NCBI GenBank assembly: GCA_934358955.1
Contig: CAKRLC010000116.1
Span: 1-6,811, forward strand
DNA: 6,811 bases
Origin: an uncultured Roseburia sp.
Lineage (GTDB): Bacteria > Bacillota > Clostridia > Lachnospirales > Lachnospiraceae
Reading direction: 5' to 3'
The position numbers and the translations under genes are program-made. This document shows positions 6,741 to 6,811 of this stretch, in pieces. The number at the start of each line of letters is the position of its first letter. Positions within the stretch are counted from its first letter, which is position 1. The notes below the pieces were generated by a model that worked only from the letters and a program-made list of their open reading frames with translations, was not told the origin of the DNA and did no database searches.

Positions 6741-6760
6741 GGGGCTGTGAAATAAGTCCC
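6741..6760 (+). repeat. Small stem-loop after the operon, possible insertion-sequence end
   Basis: GGGGCT (6741-6746) can pair with AGTCCC (6755-6760), with one G-U pair and an 8-nt loop. It is preceded by a run of seven A (6734-6740). There is no U tract after it on the plus strand, so it is a poor terminator for the operon. GGGGCTGTGAAATAAGTCCC resembles the GGG-rich terminal repeats of some insertion sequences, such as the IS1182 type. No transposase is in the window, so this is a weak suggestion only. Confidence 0.3.
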
Positions 6761-6766
6761 TAAAAG

Positions 6767-6804
6767 AAATAGGACCATTCGTTCATGCGAAAGGTCCTAT
6801 TTTT
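6767..6804 (+). terminator. Intrinsic terminator of the three-gene operon, probably bidirectional
   Basis: AAATAGGACC (6767-6776) pairs perfectly with GGTCCTATTT (6793-6802). After an A-A mismatch, TTCG (6778-6781) pairs with CGAA (6788-6791), closing a 6-nt TTCATG loop. The U-rich tail is TTTTT (6800-6804). On the other strand the stem is followed by TTTCTTTT, so it could also stop a leftward transcript entering from beyond the window. It lies 38 nt after the TGA of the TPR gene. Confidence 0.75.
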
Positions 6805-6811
6805 GTGGTAA

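Noticed and set aside
1..6811. CRISPR array, tRNA, rRNA or phage/toxin-antitoxin genes
   Set aside because: No regularly spaced repeats, no tRNA-like cloverleaf or rRNA sequence, and no ORF with toxin, antitoxin, integrase or nuclease signatures were seen.

Overview
The window looks like chromosomal DNA from a low-to-moderate GC member of the Clostridia, most likely family Lachnospiraceae. The grounds are the codon use, the AGGAGG-type ribosome binding sites, the sigma-A promoter elements, and above all the recognised pair DUF5717/DUF5716. As far as I know from memory, those families are almost confined to Lachnospiraceae and close relatives. No search could be run, so family names rest on recalled sequence patterns.

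Layout: a leftward gene at the left edge (4-1092) encodes a PLP-dependent fold-type I aminotransferase of the CobD/HisC type. A 209-bp intergenic region (1093-1301) follows, and then a rightward three-gene operon: a 1178-residue DUF5717-type protein (1302-4838), a 362-residue DUF5716-type protein with an actin/Hsp70-like N-terminus (4859-5947), and a 256-residue TPR-containing protein (5959-6729). The gaps are 20 bp and 11 bp, each with a ribosome binding site, so the three proteins are probably made together. The right edge (6730-6811) carries two stem-loops; the second is a convincing, probably bidirectional, intrinsic terminator.

The intergenic region holds two near-consensus sigma-A promoters that face each other. 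Both -10 boxes lie inside one perfect 9-2-9 palindrome (1112-1131). The arrangement predicts mutually exclusive firing of the aminotransferase gene and the operon, or joint control by a dimeric repressor. The rightward transcript would have a leader of about 175 nt containing alternative hairpins.

How the operon products work together is unknown. The set consists of a large soluble protein with beta-rich ends and a long helical-repeat core, an actin/Hsp70-fold protein whose second phosphate motif looks degenerate, and a small TPR adaptor. This fits a cytoplasmic protein-assembly or chaperone-like complex, but that is inference. The operon is the best candidate here for an undescribed system.
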